DNA of 64,000 nucleotides from Corynebacterium sp. CNJ-954 (GTDB lineage: Bacteria; Actinomycetota; Actinomycetes; Mycobacteriales; Mycobacteriaceae), in contig NZ_MKKI01000044.1 in NCBI RefSeq assembly GCF_001942345.1, positions 124,001-188,000 on the forward strand, in the 5' to 3' direction. The notes below the pieces were generated by a model, which was not told the DNA's origin, ran no database searches, and worked only from the letters and a program-made list of their open reading frames with translations. Positions 1-9,555 of this stretch are shown here, piece by piece. Both the position numbers and the translations under genes were made by a program. How positions within the stretch are numbered: the first letter of the stretch is position 1; each line of letters opens with the position of its first letter.

Positions 1-67
1 CGTCGGAGCGAGGAGCCCCGGTAGGTGGCGTGGACGGAGTACATGCCCGCCATCATACAGTTTCTGT

Positions 68-745
68 CTACGGTGAGGGCTTGACCGGAGTGGGTTCCAC
101 GGACAACCGCGCACGTACCCGCCGCCATTCACCGGCCGTCAGCAGGACACCGGTCGCCGCGAGAGCCGCACTGACCGCGAGGAACCAGGGTTCGCCGCCG
201 TTGACGAGAACGTCGGAGGACGCAACGACGGCCACCGTCAGCGGCGTTGATCCGACGACGGTGGCCAGCACACACGGGAGCAGGGGGATTCGACTGAGCC
301 CGCAGGCGTAGTTGAGCAGACTGAAGGGGACCACGGGGATCATCCGCAGGCCGAGCACCGCAACCCATCCACGGTCCTCCAACGCCGCCTGGAGAGACCT
401 GAAGCGCGGACTGCGTTCGGCCCGTCGTACCGCCGGGCCGCCGATCCACCGGAGGAGGACCAGTGACAAGGTCACCGACGCCGCCATGCCCGTGAGTGCG
501 AGAAGGCTGCCCACGACCGGTCCGAAGAGCAAGCCTGCAGACACGGTCCACACGGTGCGGGGAACGGGCAGCTGCGTCGCACCGACCATCAGCACCAGAA
601 AGGTGCCCCAGGCGAGGGTCCCGGTACCCCGGACACTGTTGCGGACCGTGTCGAGCCCCGGGGTGGGGAGCAGGATCGTCGCCACGACGACGACCAGTGC
701 GAGAAAGACGAGTCCGATGAGCGACAACCGCTGGTTCCTGGTCAT
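68..745 (-). CDS. TVP38/TMEM64 (DedA-like) family membrane protein
   Basis: About 225 aa, almost entirely hydrophobic, with roughly five to six membrane segments. The SNARE-associated/TVP38 core is seen around a GLLFGPVVGSLLALTG stretch and a later RMIPVVPFSLLNYACGLSR stretch; this pairing of a re-entrant glycine-rich loop with an R..P..P.....Y..G motif is typical of the family. Family members are integral membrane proteins linked to lipid or cation homeostasis, but the substrate here is unknown. The ATG at 745 is chosen because GAGGCAGGA lies just upstream. An in-frame ATG at 757 and GTG at 763 would add 4 or 6 residues. The gene reads away from the neighbouring tRNA-Leu terminator and stands alone. 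Confidence 0.82.
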   Translation of the reverse strand: MTRNQRLSLIGLVFLALVVVVATILLPTPGLDTVRNSVRGTGTLAWGTFLVLMVGATQLPVPRTVWTVSAGLLFGPVVGSLLALTGMAASVTLSLVLLRWIGGPAVRRAERSPRFRSLQAALEDRGWVAVLGLRMIPVVPFSLLNYACGLSRIPLLPCVLATVVGSTPLTVAVVASSDVLVNGGEPWFLAVSAALAATGVLLTAGEWRRVRARLSVEPTPVKPSP

Positions 746-792
746 GTCCTGCCTCATTTCCACGACGGTGCCCTCCGCACGCGGGGTGAACG

Positions 793-821
793 AAAAAAGA
801 GACCCACCGTAGTGGGTCTCT
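793..821 (-). terminator. Rho-independent terminator of tRNA-Leu
   Basis: A perfect 10-bp stem (798-807 with 812-821) encloses a 4-nt loop. On the minus strand it is followed by six T residues (793-798). It sits a few bases beyond the 3' end of tRNA-Leu, so it is the expected terminator of that transcript. It also lies upstream of the TVP38 gene. Confidence 0.88.
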
Positions 822-828
822 TCTGTGG

Positions 829-914
829 TGTCCGGAGGGGGACTTGAACCCCCACGTCCGTTAATAGGACACTAGCACCTCAAGCTAGCGCGTCTGCCAT
901 TCCGCCACCCGGAC
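829..914 (-). tRNA. tRNA-Leu (anticodon GAG)
   Basis: An 86-nt class II tRNA on the minus strand. The acceptor stem GTCCGGG pairs with TCCGGAC, followed by discriminator A. The anticodon stem CTAGC/GCTAG encloses a TTGAGGT loop, giving anticodon GAG (reads CUC/CUU). A long variable arm and a TTCAAGT T-loop are present. No CCA is encoded at the 3' end. A strong terminator follows directly. Confidence 0.93.
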
Positions 915-1163
915 ATGGATGCGGACGCCGGACACGGTAACGGTTGAATTTCAACCCTGTGTCCGTCGCACTCCGGTAACTATAACGAGTCGGCACGACG
1001 GTGACAAATCATCGGCCCGTCGCACCAGGAACCACAGGTCAACCAGGCGATTGGGGAGCCCGGGCGGGGGACTCGGCCAGGAACCTCCGGACATCATGAC
1101 ACCTAAATATATGAACAGAATCAGTTTCTGCAGGGCAGGTACTCCTGCGGCATACTGGGGGAC

Positions 1164-1720
1164 ATGAGCGACTCACCCCGTAACCACCAGCCACGTACCT
1201 CGACGACCGCTTTCCTGCGGCGGATCCGTACGCTCCAGTCACGGACCTCCCCGCGCTCACCGTCACCAGCGCGGACTTCAACGACGGCGACCGGCTCCCC
1301 GCCGCCCAGCTCGGTGGCAGTGACGTCTCCCCGCAGCTGTCCTGGTCCGGCGCCCCTGAGGGCACCGTCTCCTACGCCGTCTCCTGCTACGACCCGGACG
1401 CGCCGACGACGTCGGGTTACTGGCACTGGGCCGTGTTCAACATCCCGGCGTCCGTCACGTCGCTGGACGCGGGGACCGGTGACGCGGAACTGGCGGGGCT
1501 CCCCGACGGTGCAGTCGCCCTCCGGGGAGATTCAGGCAGCCGTGGGTACTACGGTGCCGAGCCCCCTGCCGGCCACGGGCCCCACCGCTACATCTTCGCC
1601 GTCCACGCACTCCCGCAGTTCCTGGAGATCGACGACAGGTCCACGCCGACGATCCTCGGCTTCAACCTGAACTTCACCGCCACCGCCCGGGGCCTGCTGT
1701 GGGGTTGGGCGGAGAACTGA
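1164..1720 (+). pseudogene. YbhB/YbcL (PEBP) family protein, frameshifted near the N-terminus
   Basis: The frame that ends at 1720 encodes a clear phosphatidylethanolamine-binding-like protein: VSPQLSW, the ligand-pocket motif DPDAPTTSGYWHWAVFNIP, then GYYGAEPPAGHGPHRYIFAVHAL. That frame runs back to a stop at 1181-1183 with no start codon. The only good start is ATG 1164, in another frame, which encodes MSDSPR before losing homology. Inserting one base around 1181-1190 would join the two into a protein of about 185 aa, the usual size, including a YLDDRFPAADPYAPVTDLP segment typical of corynebacterial homologues. It is either a recent pseudogene or a sequencing error. The function of bacterial members is poorly known. 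Confidence 0.8.
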
Positions 1721-1734
1721 CCGGCTGAACGGCG

Positions 1735-2877
1735 TCAGTCGATCCAGGGGAGGTCGGCACCCACGGCTTCCGAGAGATTCATCAGGCCGTGGCGGCGGAC
1801 CTGCTCTGCCAGCCCCCGGTGAATGTCGCGGATCCAGTCCGGCCCACCGTAGATGAAACCGGTGTACCCCTGAAGCAGTGTGGCACCGGCCCCGATGCGC
1901 TCCCAAGCCTGCTCCGGGGTCTCGATGCCGCCGACGCCGATGAGGACGAGCTTGTCTCCGGCGCGTGACCGGATTCTGCGCAGAACCTCCAGGGACCGGG
2001 CGGCGACGGGGGCTCCCGAGATGCCACCGGCGCCGAGCGCGGCCACGTCGGACGACGGTGTGCGGAGGTTCTCCCGGCTGATGGTCGTGTTGGTGGCGAT
2101 GAGCCCGGTGAGCCCGAGTTCCAGGGCCAGGTCGGTCACCGCGTCCACGTCCGCGTCGCTCAGGTCAGGCGCGATCTTCACGAACAGGGGACGGTCGCTG
2201 GCCCGGCGGACGGCGTCCACGATCGGTCGGAGACTCTCCACCGCCTGCAGGTCCCGGAGCCCCGGGGTGTTCGGGGACGACACGTTGATCACCAGATAGT
2301 CGGCGACCTCGTCGACGGCCCTGGCCGACTCGAAGTAATCCGCCGGAGCCCGGTCAGCCGGGGTCGCCTTCGTCTTCCCGAGGTTCACCCCCACGGGCTC
2401 GGACTCGACCCGGGTCCGTAGACGGTTCGCGGCAGCCTGCGCCCCGTCATTGTTGAAACCCATCCTGTTCAGCAGGGCCCGGTCCTCGGACAACCTGAAC
2501 AGTCGGGGAGTGGGGTTGCCAGGCTGGCGTACGGCGGTGACGGTGCCGACCTCGGCAGATCCGAATCCCAACGGGCCCCAGACGTCGACCTCCGTCGCAT
2601 TCTTGTCGAATCCGGCGGCCAACCCCAGCGGGCGTGGGAAACGGACACCCGCCACCGTCTGGGCGAGCACCGGGTCGGTGACGACGAGGCTCCGCCGCAG
2701 AGCCGCACGCACCGACGCCGACCGTGCACCGGCGGAGAGGGCACCCGACATCAGCCCGTGAATCCGCTCGGCCCGGAGACGGAAGAGCTGTTTCAGGGAG
2801 GCGTCGTAGACCGTCCCCCGAATCTTGCGGAAGCTGGTCATCGAGGTCACAGAGGTCACAGGGGACACAGGGGACAC
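1735..2877 (-). CDS. pyrD: Dihydroorotate dehydrogenase (quinone), class 2
   Basis: Catalyses oxidation of dihydroorotate to orotate in pyrimidine synthesis, passing electrons to the quinone pool; class 2 enzymes are membrane-associated and FMN-dependent. About 380 aa. Seen: [40 protein letters not shown], the catalytic-serine region [22 protein letters not shown], then the FMN phosphate-binding GAGGISGAP and [20 protein letters not shown]. The start at GTG 2877 is favoured by AAAGGA eight bases upstream. The start region holds four 9-bp repeats, each with an in-frame GTG, before ATG 2841, so translation could begin at any of them. It lies 4 bp after a lipoprotein gene and is probably co-transcribed with it. 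Confidence 0.95.
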   Translation of the reverse strand: MSPVSPVTSVTSMTSFRKIRGTVYDASLKQLFRLRAERIHGLMSGALSAGARSASVRAALRRSLVVTDPVLAQTVAGVRFPRPLGLAAGFDKNATEVDVWGPLGFGSAEVGTVTAVRQPGNPTPRLFRLSEDRALLNRMGFNNDGAQAAANRLRTRVESEPVGVNLGKTKATPADRAPADYFESARAVDEVADYLVINVSSPNTPGLRDLQAVESLRPIVDAVRRASDRPLFVKIAPDLSDADVDAVTDLALELGLTGLIATNTTISRENLRTPSSDVAALGAGGISGAPVAARSLEVLRRIRSRAGDKLVLIGVGGIETPEQAWERIGAGATLLQGYTGFIYGGPDWIRDIHRGLAEQVRRHGLMNLSEAVGADLPWID

Positions 2878-2881
2878 GGGG

Positions 2882-4024
2882 TCAGTCCTTTCGGGGGAGG
2901 TCGGCAGAGGAGATCAGTTCACGTGTGCCGTCGGCGGTCACCAGGAGCAGATCCCCGCTGCCGTCATCGATGATGTGTCGGACGTCGGGCGCGGTGGGCA
3001 CCTGCCCGACCTCGACCGGGGTCCCGGTGGACAACTCATAGCCGGTCAACATGTTGTCTCCGGTGGTGGACACCCACATCACCTCGCGCTCCGAATCCCA
3101 CAGCACCGCCCAGGCCCCCTCGCCGGTGGGGACGGACTGGGTGTGCCGGATGACGTCGGTGAGCGTGTAGACCAGTGCCTGGTTGCGGCGCGCGTCGGAC
3201 GCGACCAGCACACCGTCCGCCGCGGTCCCCGCCGAGACGGTACCCACCCCCTGGCCGATGCGCAGTGCCGCGACTCGGCTGTGGTCGGTGATGTTGATGT
3301 CGGTGACACTGGTCTGGGCCGCGTCGATCAACGCGGCCCGCCACTGCGGGTCATCGCCCTCGTCGTCACGGGTGTTGCCGACCAGCTGCATCGCGCTGGC
3401 GGTGGCGGTCATGTCCTCGGACCCTGCCTCCTCACCCTCGGGCGTGAACCAGTACACGTCACTGTCCGAGTCCACGGTCAGCGCCACCGTGCCGTCGGGA
3501 TGGACTGCCGCCGAGGTCACCTCACCCGGGGCGTCGACGCGGCGTTGTTCCTTGCCCTCCGCGTCGAGGATGCGCACCGACGTCCCGCACCCCAGAACCA
3601 CCCCGTCCACAGCTCCGGTGACGGTGGTGCAGCTGTCGTCGACGTCGACCGTGTCGGCCCGTCCCGCGGCGACGTCCTCGAGCGGCCCGATGCTCAGTCG
3701 ACCCTGTTCCAGGGCTGCGACCGGAGCGGGGGAGTCCGCCGAGACCGTGTCGCCGAGACCAGCACGGACCAGGCCGAGGACCTCGTCCCCGTCGTCGAGT
3801 GTCCCCGTCGCGTCGGACGCCCCGGATGAACCGGGGGAGTCCGACGGCTCTGCGGCGACGCCCACCACGGTCTCACCTTCGCCGTCGGGACCGTCCTCAC
3901 CGTCGGTACCGAACATCTGCTCGGCACATCCGGTCAGTGTCAGGGCCGCGACCGCCGGGAGCGCCACGACCGCCGCCATACTCTTCTGCGGCCACGTCCA
4001 GGGCCGGTTCACCAGGCTTCTCAC
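2882..4024 (-). CDS. Putative secreted lipoprotein with repeated-blade-like body
   Basis: About 380 aa. A signal peptide ends in the lipobox LTLTGC, followed by an acidic, serine-rich linker (EDGPDGEGE and similar). The rest contains repeating segments such as [43 protein letters not shown] and [26 protein letters not shown], suggesting a beta-propeller. No enzymatic motif is visible and the function is unknown. Start at GTG 4024 gives a normal positively charged n-region ([14 protein letters not shown]); an in-frame ATG at 3979 just before the hydrophobic core is an alternative. It precedes pyrD by 4 bp, an arrangement that suggests one transcript. Confidence 0.8.
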   Translation of the reverse strand: MRSLVNRPWTWPQKSMAAVVALPAVAALTLTGCAEQMFGTDGEDGPDGEGETVVGVAAEPSDSPGSSGASDATGTLDDGDEVLGLVRAGLGDTVSADSPAPVAALEQGRLSIGPLEDVAAGRADTVDVDDSCTTVTGAVDGVVLGCGTSVRILDAEGKEQRRVDAPGEVTSAAVHPDGTVALTVDSDSDVYWFTPEGEEAGSEDMTATASAMQLVGNTRDDEGDDPQWRAALIDAAQTSVTDINITDHSRVAALRIGQGVGTVSAGTAADGVLVASDARRNQALVYTLTDVIRHTQSVPTGEGAWAVLWDSEREVMWVSTTGDNMLTGYELSTGTPVEVGQVPTAPDVRHIIDDGSGDLLLVTADGTRELISSADLPRKD

Positions 4025-4164
4025 GCCAATCACGCTACTACACCCGGCGCAGTACGCCGCCCCCGCCCGAGGTGAGGCCATGACCCCGGCAAGGTACGCT
4101 TCTCTGCCATGGAGCTCTCCTCACATCTCTCGCCGAGGCCGGCGACGCCGTCACCACCACCGAC

Positions 4165-4992
4165 ATGGGGTGGCTGCAGACCGTCATCCTGTCGATCGTC
4201 CAGGGACTCACCGAGTTCCTGCCCGTCTCATCCTCCGGGCACATGCGTATCGTCTCCCAGCTCCTCTGGGGGGAGGACGCCGGAGCGTCCTTTACCGCGG
4301 TGGTCCAGCTGGGTACTGAACTGGCCGTCCTGGTGTTCTTCGCCAAAGACATCTGGATCATCCTGTCCGCCTGGTTCGCCGGGGTCTTCGACCGGACGAA
4401 GCGGGACAACCTGAACTACCGCATGGGGTGGATGGTCATCGCCGCGACGATCCCGGTCGGGCTGATCGGCTTCCTCGCCAAGGACCTGATCCGCGACAAC
4501 CTGCGCAACCTGTGGATCACGGCGATCGTGCTGATCCTGTTCTCCTTCGTCTTCATCTGGGCCGAGAAGGTGGGAACCCACCGGCGCACCTACGAGAAGC
4601 TGACGATGAAGGACGCGCTGATCATGGGGTTCGCCCAGTGCCTTGCCCTGATTCCGGGCGTGTCCCGGTCGGGTGCGACGGTGTCCGCGGGTCTTTTCCT
4701 GAACCTGGACCGCGAGGTCGCCACACGGTTCTCCTTCCTGCTGGCCATTCCCGCCGTCCTGGCCTCCGGGCTGTTCAGCCTGCCCGATGCCTTCGACCCG
4801 GCAGCGGGCCAGGCCGCCAGCGGCGTCCAACTGGTCGTCGGCACCTCGATCGCGTTCGTCCTGGGCTACATCTCGATCGCCTGGCTGCTGAAGTTCGTCG
4901 CCAACCACTCCTTCGCGTGGTTCGCCCTCTGGCGCATCCCGGTGGGCGTCGCCGTGATGATTCTCCTGGCGACCGGGACCATCAACGCCTGA
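4165..4992 (+). CDS. uppP: Undecaprenyl-diphosphatase (bacitracin resistance protein)
   Basis: Dephosphorylates undecaprenyl pyrophosphate to recycle the lipid carrier for peptidoglycan and arabinogalactan precursors; integral membrane protein. 275 aa, the normal length. The two UppP signature regions are present: [17 protein letters not shown] near residue 13 (glutamate-rich motif) and [14 protein letters not shown] near 162 (arginine-containing phosphate-binding motif). About eight membrane segments follow the usual pattern. ATG 4165 aligns with the family N-terminus ([15 protein letters not shown]). mshC follows 52 bp downstream. Confidence 0.96.
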   Translation: MGWLQTVILSIVQGLTEFLPVSSSGHMRIVSQLLWGEDAGASFTAVVQLGTELAVLVFFAKDIWIILSAWFAGVFDRTKRDNLNYRMGWMVIAATIPVGLIGFLAKDLIRDNLRNLWITAIVLILFSFVFIWAEKVGTHRRTYEKLTMKDALIMGFAQCLALIPGVSRSGATVSAGLFLNLDREVATRFSFLLAIPAVLASGLFSLPDAFDPAAGQAASGVQLVVGTSIAFVLGYISIAWLLKFVANHSFAWFALWRIPVGVAVMILLATGTINA

Positions 4993-5030
4993 CGGACGGA
5001 CCGGTGGGTGGGCGCCACCGTTCCGGTGAC

Positions 5031-5036
5031 TAGAAT
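5031..5036 (+). promoter_or_regulatory. -10 element TAGAAT for a leaderless mshC mRNA
   Basis: TAGAAT matches the TANNNT -10 consensus and is followed by exactly 8 nt before the mshC ATG at 5045. Transcription would therefore begin at or beside the start codon. No Shine-Dalgarno is present between the two. Confidence 0.6.
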
Positions 5037-5044
5037 CAGGCCCC

Positions 5045-6340
5045 ATGCGTTCATGGTCCACCCCCGACGTCCCCGCCCTGGCGGGTGACGGTGTTCCCCT
5101 CACACTCCACGACACCGCCGCCGACCGCGTCCTGCCGGTCGACACCGGCCTGCTGACCGGCACGGGGGAGGTGGGGGTCTACGTCTGCGGCATCACCCCC
5201 TACGACTCCACCCATCTCGGCCACGCAGCGACCTACGTCACCTTCGACCTGGTGGTCCGTCAGCTGCTCGACAACGGGCACGGCGTGCACTACGTCCAGA
5301 ACATCACCGACGTCGACGATCCCCTGTTCGAACGTGCCGAACGCGACGGAGTCGACTGGCGTGACCTCGGGTCGGGTCAGATCGATCTGTTCCGCTCCGA
5401 CATGGAGGCACTCTCGGTCCTCCCTCCCCGCGACTACATCGGCGCGATGGAGTCCGTGGACGAGGTCATCGACATGGTGGACCGGCTTCTCACCGTCGGC
5501 GCCGCCTACCGGATGGACGACGAATTCCCGGACATCTACGTCGACTACACCTTCACCGAGCAGTTCGGGTACGAGTCCCGTTACGACGAGGAGACGATGA
5601 GCCGCTTCTTCGCCGAGCGTGGAGGGGACCCTGAGCGCCCCGGAAAACGTCATCCGATGGACGCGCTGGTGTGGCGTGCCCACCGGGACGGTGAACCCGC
5701 CTGGGATTCCCCGTTCGGCCCGGGGCGCCCCGGATGGCACGTCGAGTGCTCCGCGATCGCCACCAACCGGCTGGGGGCCTCCTTCGCGATCCAGGGCGGC
5801 GGCAGCGACCTGCGATTCCCGCACCACGAGTTCTCCGCCGCCCACGCCGAGGCCGCCCACGGTGTCGACCGGATGGCCGGCCACTACGTGCACACCGGCA
5901 TGATCGGTCTGGACGGCACGAAGATGAGCAAGTCGCTGGGCAACCTGGTGTTCGTGTCCCGGTTGACCGCCGACGGCCACGACCCCTCCGCGGTCCGGCT
6001 GGGCCTGTACGAGGAGCACTACCGGCACGACCGCGACTGGTCCGCAGACGTCCTGGAACGGGCTGAACAGCGGCTCGAGCGGTGGCGCCGGGCTGCCGTG
6101 GCAGCCGGACAGCTTCCGCAGTCCCGTGCCGACCACCTTGTCGCTGACGTCCGGACAGCTCTGGCGGACGACCTGGACACCCCGCGTGCGGTCGCGTTGA
6201 TCGACGCCTGGAGTGACAGCGTCACGGCCGGGGACGACACCGCGGCCCCTCACGAGGACGCGGACACCACCCCGGCCGACGGATCCGCCGGTGCCACGCT
6301 GCGTACCCTGTGCGCCTCCCTGCTGGGGGTGGCACTGTGA
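5045..6340 (+). CDS. mshC: L-cysteine:1D-myo-inositol 2-amino-2-deoxy-alpha-D-glucopyranoside ligase (mycothiol synthesis)
   Basis: ATP-dependent joining of cysteine to GlcN-Ins, the penultimate step of mycothiol synthesis; related to cysteinyl-tRNA synthetase. 431 aa. Seen: [20 protein letters not shown], where the HIGH motif appears as HLGH and the Cys is a zinc ligand, then [22 protein letters not shown], the zinc-binding [17 protein letters not shown], and KMSKSLGN near residue 294. The [27 protein letters not shown] segment is characteristic of MshC rather than CysS. The 3' end overlaps the next gene by 4 bp. Its presence places the organism in the mycothiol-using Actinobacteria. Confidence 0.96.
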   Translation: MRSWSTPDVPALAGDGVPLTLHDTAADRVLPVDTGLLTGTGEVGVYVCGITPYDSTHLGHAATYVTFDLVVRQLLDNGHGVHYVQNITDVDDPLFERAERDGVDWRDLGSGQIDLFRSDMEALSVLPPRDYIGAMESVDEVIDMVDRLLTVGAAYRMDDEFPDIYVDYTFTEQFGYESRYDEETMSRFFAERGGDPERPGKRHPMDALVWRAHRDGEPAWDSPFGPGRPGWHVECSAIATNRLGASFAIQGGGSDLRFPHHEFSAAHAEAAHGVDRMAGHYVHTGMIGLDGTKMSKSLGNLVFVSRLTADGHDPSAVRLGLYEEHYRHDRDWSADVLERAEQRLERWRRAAVAAGQLPQSRADHLVADVRTALADDLDTPRAVALIDAWSDSVTAGDDTAAPHEDADTTPADGSAGATLRTLCASLLGVAL

Positions 6341-6735
6341 GCACCTCCGACGACAACAGCTTCGCGGCGGCCACCGACGCCGCCCGGCATGAGTTCATCG
6401 AGAACCTGACCTCGATGGCCACGGGAAGCTACCTGCGGGACGAGGACAGGGAGTTCTGGGAGGCACCTTTCCCCACCTCTGCGGTGGACGAGGCCGCCGA
6501 GATCCTCCACCGGCTGGTGTCGGGCGTGCGCGCCGACCCGTCCGGGGAGGTCGTCCTGCAGGTGATCTCCGCACACGACGCCCTGCGGGCGCTGAGCGAC
6601 CGGCATGCCGGTGCCGTCTACGAGGACGAGGAGGTCGCGGACTTCCGCAGCCTGGTCACAGTCCTGTGCGAGGAGGTCGGTGCCGACGCCCGGCAGGTAC
6701 TGGACGACCTCGACCGCATCATCGAGCAGGAATGA
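6337..6735 (+). CDS. Conserved hypothetical protein coupled to mshC
   Basis: 132 aa, acidic, predicted largely alpha-helical and cytosolic, with no signal peptide or membrane segment. I do not recognise the family. The GTG start at 6337 overlaps the mshC stop (GTGA), so the two are probably translationally coupled. Segments such as [26 protein letters not shown] and [23 protein letters not shown] suggest a small helical bundle. Its position suggests, but does not show, a link to mycothiol metabolism or to the downstream convergent thioesterase. Confidence 0.75.
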   Translation: MSTSDDNSFAAATDAARHEFIENLTSMATGSYLRDEDREFWEAPFPTSAVDEAAEILHRLVSGVRADPSGEVVLQVISAHDALRALSDRHAGAVYEDEEVADFRSLVTVLCEEVGADARQVLDDLDRIIEQE

Positions 6736-6748
6736 CCTGCTCCGGCGG

Positions 6749-7570
6749 TTAACCGAACTTCTGGAGCAGGAGCGACTGGTTCGTCGAGCCGATGGGGCCG
6801 CGCTCGTCACACAGCCGTCCGATCGTGAGCCCGGCGCCGTCGGGGCCGAAGTTCGCCTCCGCCCGTACGCCGATCCACGCACTGACCGGAAGACGGTGGA
6901 GGGACACCGTGAGGTCGGTGTTCATGAACAGCCACTCCTTCGGGTCCAGGACGCGGTCCGTCCCGTTGGCGACGTCCGCCACGGACATCAGACGGCTCCA
7001 CGGGGTGTCGTCGACACCGGCCACCACCGACATCCTGCTGCGTACCCACAGCTGGCCCGGGGCCGGACGGATGTCGAGTGACGCGGTGTACGGGCCCGGC
7101 CAGGCAGTGAGGAACGGGGTGTCCGGGCCCGGTTCGCTGGAGTCACTCAGCGGCACCAGGTCAGCCGCGCTGGGGACGTCGGGGTTCTCCAGTTCCGTGG
7201 TGTCGTGGGTTCGTACCCACCAGGCGCTGCCACGGACGACTTCACGTCCGGCGTCGTCCCTGACGACGGCTTCGAGGTAGCAGATGCGGCGCCCGGGCCT
7301 CACGATCCGGGCGGTGGCGTGGAGCCGTGCCACCGGCACCGCACCGAACAGCTCGGTGGTCACCCGGACCAGACGACCGCCCTCCGGGGCGATGCGTTCG
7401 ATGGCGTGGGTGACCAGTGCCGACGGGGGAGCGCCGTGCTGCAGGTCCGGTCCCCACGGACTCACCGTGTGTTCTGTGGCCGTGTATTCGGTCCACACGG
7501 TCCCGGAGTCGTCGGTTGAGGATCCGCCCTGCAGGAAGTAGGCGTCGGTGTCGCTGGTGATGAAGCTCAT
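6749..7570 (-). CDS. Acyl-CoA thioesterase (double-hotdog, TesB-like)
   Basis: 273 aa with two hotdog halves. Seen: YTATEHTVSPWGPDLQHGAPPSALVTHAIE, in which the GAPPSAL loop follows an active-site-type helix, RLVRVTTELFGAVPVARLHATARIVRPGRR as the first-domain beta-sheet, and VNGT..-type second-domain helix and strands (WLFMNTDLTVSLHRLPVSAWIGV). Predicted to hydrolyse acyl-CoA thioesters, chain length unknown. Start ATG 7570 is preceded by a -10 TAAGAT and an 8-nt spacer, so the mRNA is probably leaderless. It is divergent from the HAD hydrolase gene with only 25 bp between them. A distant second copy of the family lies at 46682-47497. Confidence 0.8.
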   Translation of the reverse strand: MSFITSDTDAYFLQGGSSTDDSGTVWTEYTATEHTVSPWGPDLQHGAPPSALVTHAIERIAPEGGRLVRVTTELFGAVPVARLHATARIVRPGRRICYLEAVVRDDAGREVVRGSAWWVRTHDTTELENPDVPSAADLVPLSDSSEPGPDTPFLTAWPGPYTASLDIRPAPGQLWVRSRMSVVAGVDDTPWSRLMSVADVANGTDRVLDPKEWLFMNTDLTVSLHRLPVSAWIGVRAEANFGPDGAGLTIGRLCDERGPIGSTNQSLLLQKFG

Positions 7571-7595
7571 GGTGTGTGATCTTATCGAGCCGGGC

Positions 7596-8300
7596 ATGAT
7601 GGCAGGGATGAGGGCGATACTCTGGGACATGGACGGCACACTCGTCGACACCGAGCCACGGTGGGGTGAGGCGACATACGCCATGGCTGCGGCCATGGGA
7701 CGTGAGCTGACTCCCGACGTGCGGGCGGCGACGGTCGGGGGCACCGCCGACGGGACCGTGCGCCTGTGCGCGGAGTGGGCGGGGTTGGATCCCACCGACG
7801 ACGAGGTCGGGGGCTGGATCAGGTGGCTCTACGACCGGGTCTCGGTCCTGTTCGCCCAGGGCCTCGACCTGCTGCCCGGCGTCCCGGGCCTGCTGGCGGA
7901 GGGGAGGGCCACCGGTGTGCCGATGATGGTGGTGACCAACACCTTCCGGTCCTTGACCGACCAGGCCCTCGAGACCATCGGTGCGGACGCGTTCGTCGGT
8001 TCGATCTGCGGTGACGAGGTCTCCGCAGGGAAACCCGATCCCACCTGTTATCTCACCGCCGCCGAACGACTGGGGGTCGCGCCCGGCGACTGCCTGGTGC
8101 TCGAGGACTCCACCAACGGCATGACGGCGGCGGTACGGGCGGGGTGCCGGGTCGTCGGGCTGCCGGCGGCCGACACCGAGGTTCCGGCAGGTGCCGTGCC
8201 GGTGTCCACACTGCGTGGAGGATCCACGGATCTGGACGGTCTGACCATTGCCGACCTGCGGGGCTTCTGGGAACACCTGGGGCGTAGCCGCGTAGGGTGA
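7596..8300 (+). CDS. HAD-superfamily hydrolase (phosphatase, beta-phosphoglucomutase-like)
   Basis: About 234 aa. HAD motif I is DMDGTLVDTEPRWG, motif II MMVVTNTF, motif III K in SAGKPDPTCYL, and motif IV CLVLEDSTNGMTAAV. The helical cap inserted after motif I is of the C1 type. It is a phosphatase of a small phosphorylated metabolite whose identity cannot be read from sequence. Starts at 7596, 7599 and 7608 are all possible; 7596 is chosen for spacing to GAG upstream. It lies 33 bp before hisE, a position conserved in corynebacteria as I recall. In C. glutamicum metH lies in this area, and it is absent here. Confidence 0.85.
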   Translation: MMAGMRAILWDMDGTLVDTEPRWGEATYAMAAAMGRELTPDVRAATVGGTADGTVRLCAEWAGLDPTDDEVGGWIRWLYDRVSVLFAQGLDLLPGVPGLLAEGRATGVPMMVVTNTFRSLTDQALETIGADAFVGSICGDEVSAGKPDPTCYLTAAERLGVAPGDCLVLEDSTNGMTAAVRAGCRVVGLPAADTEVPAGAVPVSTLRGGSTDLDGLTIADLRGFWEHLGRSRVG

Positions 8301-8333
8301 CCGCATCACCGTGTCGGTGCAGGATGTGACAGA

Positions 8334-8606
8334 ATGAGTGCCGTGAAGAACTTCGACTCCCTGTTTGAGGAACTGTCCCAGCGTGCCGCGGAACGTCCCG
8401 CCGGCTCCGGCACCGTGGAGGCACTCGATGCCGGCGTGCATTTCCAGGGCAAGAAGATCGTCGAGGAAGCCGGCGAGGTCTGGCTGGCCGCGGAGTACCA
8501 GTCCGACGAGGAGCTCTCCGAGGAAATCTCGCAGCTGATCTACTGGCTTCAGGTCGTCATGGTCGGCCGCGGGCTGAATCCGTCCGACATCTACAAGTTC
8601 CTCTGA
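8334..8606 (+). CDS. hisE: Phosphoribosyl-ATP pyrophosphatase
   Basis: Second step of histidine synthesis: hydrolysis of phosphoribosyl-ATP to phosphoribosyl-AMP. 90 aa. MazG-like helical fold with the metal-binding EExxE signatures: [17 protein letters not shown] and [19 protein letters not shown] 8334 is used; GTG 8343 (giving [10 protein letters not shown] right at the N-terminus) matches the length of other corynebacterial HisE proteins and may be the real start. hisG follows after 11 bp, so the pair forms an operon. Confidence 0.94.
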   Translation: MSAVKNFDSLFEELSQRAAERPAGSGTVEALDAGVHFQGKKIVEEAGEVWLAAEYQSDEELSEEISQLIYWLQVVMVGRGLNPSDIYKFL

Positions 8607-8617
8607 GGGGTCCCGCT

Positions 8618-9511
8618 GTGACTGTGTCTGAATCTTCGTCGTCTGCTGCCGAAAACCAGCCCGACCTGCTGCGTGTCGCCGTCCCGAACAAGGGCTCGCT
8701 GTCCGAGACCGCCACGGAGATCCTCTCCGAGGCCGGGTACCCGGGCCGCGGCGACTCGAAGTCGCTCACCGTCGTCGACGCCGACAACGGTGTCGAGTTC
8801 TATTTCCTGCGCCCGAAGGACATCGCGATCTACGTGGCCAGCGGCCACCTGGACATGGGTATCACCGGCCGCGACCTCGCCGCCGACACCCGCGAGGAGA
8901 CCGAGGAACTGCTCGAACTCGGCTTCGGCGACTCCACGTTCCGTTACGCCGCCCCCGCCGACGAGGACTGGACCGTGGAGGCCCTGGAGGGACGCCGCAT
9001 CGCCACGTCCTACCCGAACCTGGTGCGCCGTGACCTCTCGTCCCGCGGTATCGACGCCACCGTCGTGCGGTTGGACGGTGCCGTGGAGATCTCCATCCGC
9101 CTGGGGGTGGCGGACGCCATCGCCGACGTGGTGTCGACGGGCCGCACACTCCGGCAGCAGGGGCTACGGCCGTTCGGCGATCCGGTGATCAGCTCCACCG
9201 CAGTGGTGGTGGGCCGCCGGGGAGCTTCCGTCGACGAACGCCAGCAGGTGCTGCTCAAGCGGATCGAGGGCATCCTGCACGCACGCAACTACGTGATGCT
9301 CGACTACAACTGCTCACGCGACATCCTCGACAGCGTCGCGGCAATCACCCCCGGCCTCTCGGCGCCGACCGTCTCACCCCTGGCCCAGGACAACTGGGTC
9401 GCCGTGCGCGCGATGGTTCCCCGCCGGGACGCCAACACGCTGATGGACAATCTCTCGGCACTGGGTGCCGAGGCCATCCTCGCCAGCGACATCCGCATCG
9501 CCCGTATCTGA
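8618..9511 (+). CDS. hisG: ATP phosphoribosyltransferase (long form)
   Basis: First, feedback-regulated step of histidine synthesis: ATP plus PRPP to phosphoribosyl-ATP. 297 aa, the long HisG form with its own C-terminal regulatory ACT-like domain. Seen: [40 protein letters not shown], the PRPP-binding region [26 protein letters not shown], and the C-terminal segment [38 protein letters not shown] 8618 is the start; a second GTG six bases on is possible. Follows hisE in the same transcript. Confidence 0.96.
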   Translation: MTVSESSSSAAENQPDLLRVAVPNKGSLSETATEILSEAGYPGRGDSKSLTVVDADNGVEFYFLRPKDIAIYVASGHLDMGITGRDLAADTREETEELLELGFGDSTFRYAAPADEDWTVEALEGRRIATSYPNLVRRDLSSRGIDATVVRLDGAVEISIRLGVADAIADVVSTGRTLRQQGLRPFGDPVISSTAVVVGRRGASVDERQQVLLKRIEGILHARNYVMLDYNCSRDILDSVAAITPGLSAPTVSPLAQDNWVAVRAMVPRRDANTLMDNLSALGAEAILASDIRIARI

Positions 9512-9555
9512 GACCACACCACGAGTCGACCCCACCACGAAAGGTTCAGACCACC

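Noticed and set aside
3183..4319. Long plus-strand frame opposite the lipoprotein gene
   Set aside because: Low-complexity Ser/Pro/Arg translation, no start signal, and it overlaps the real uppP gene in another frame.
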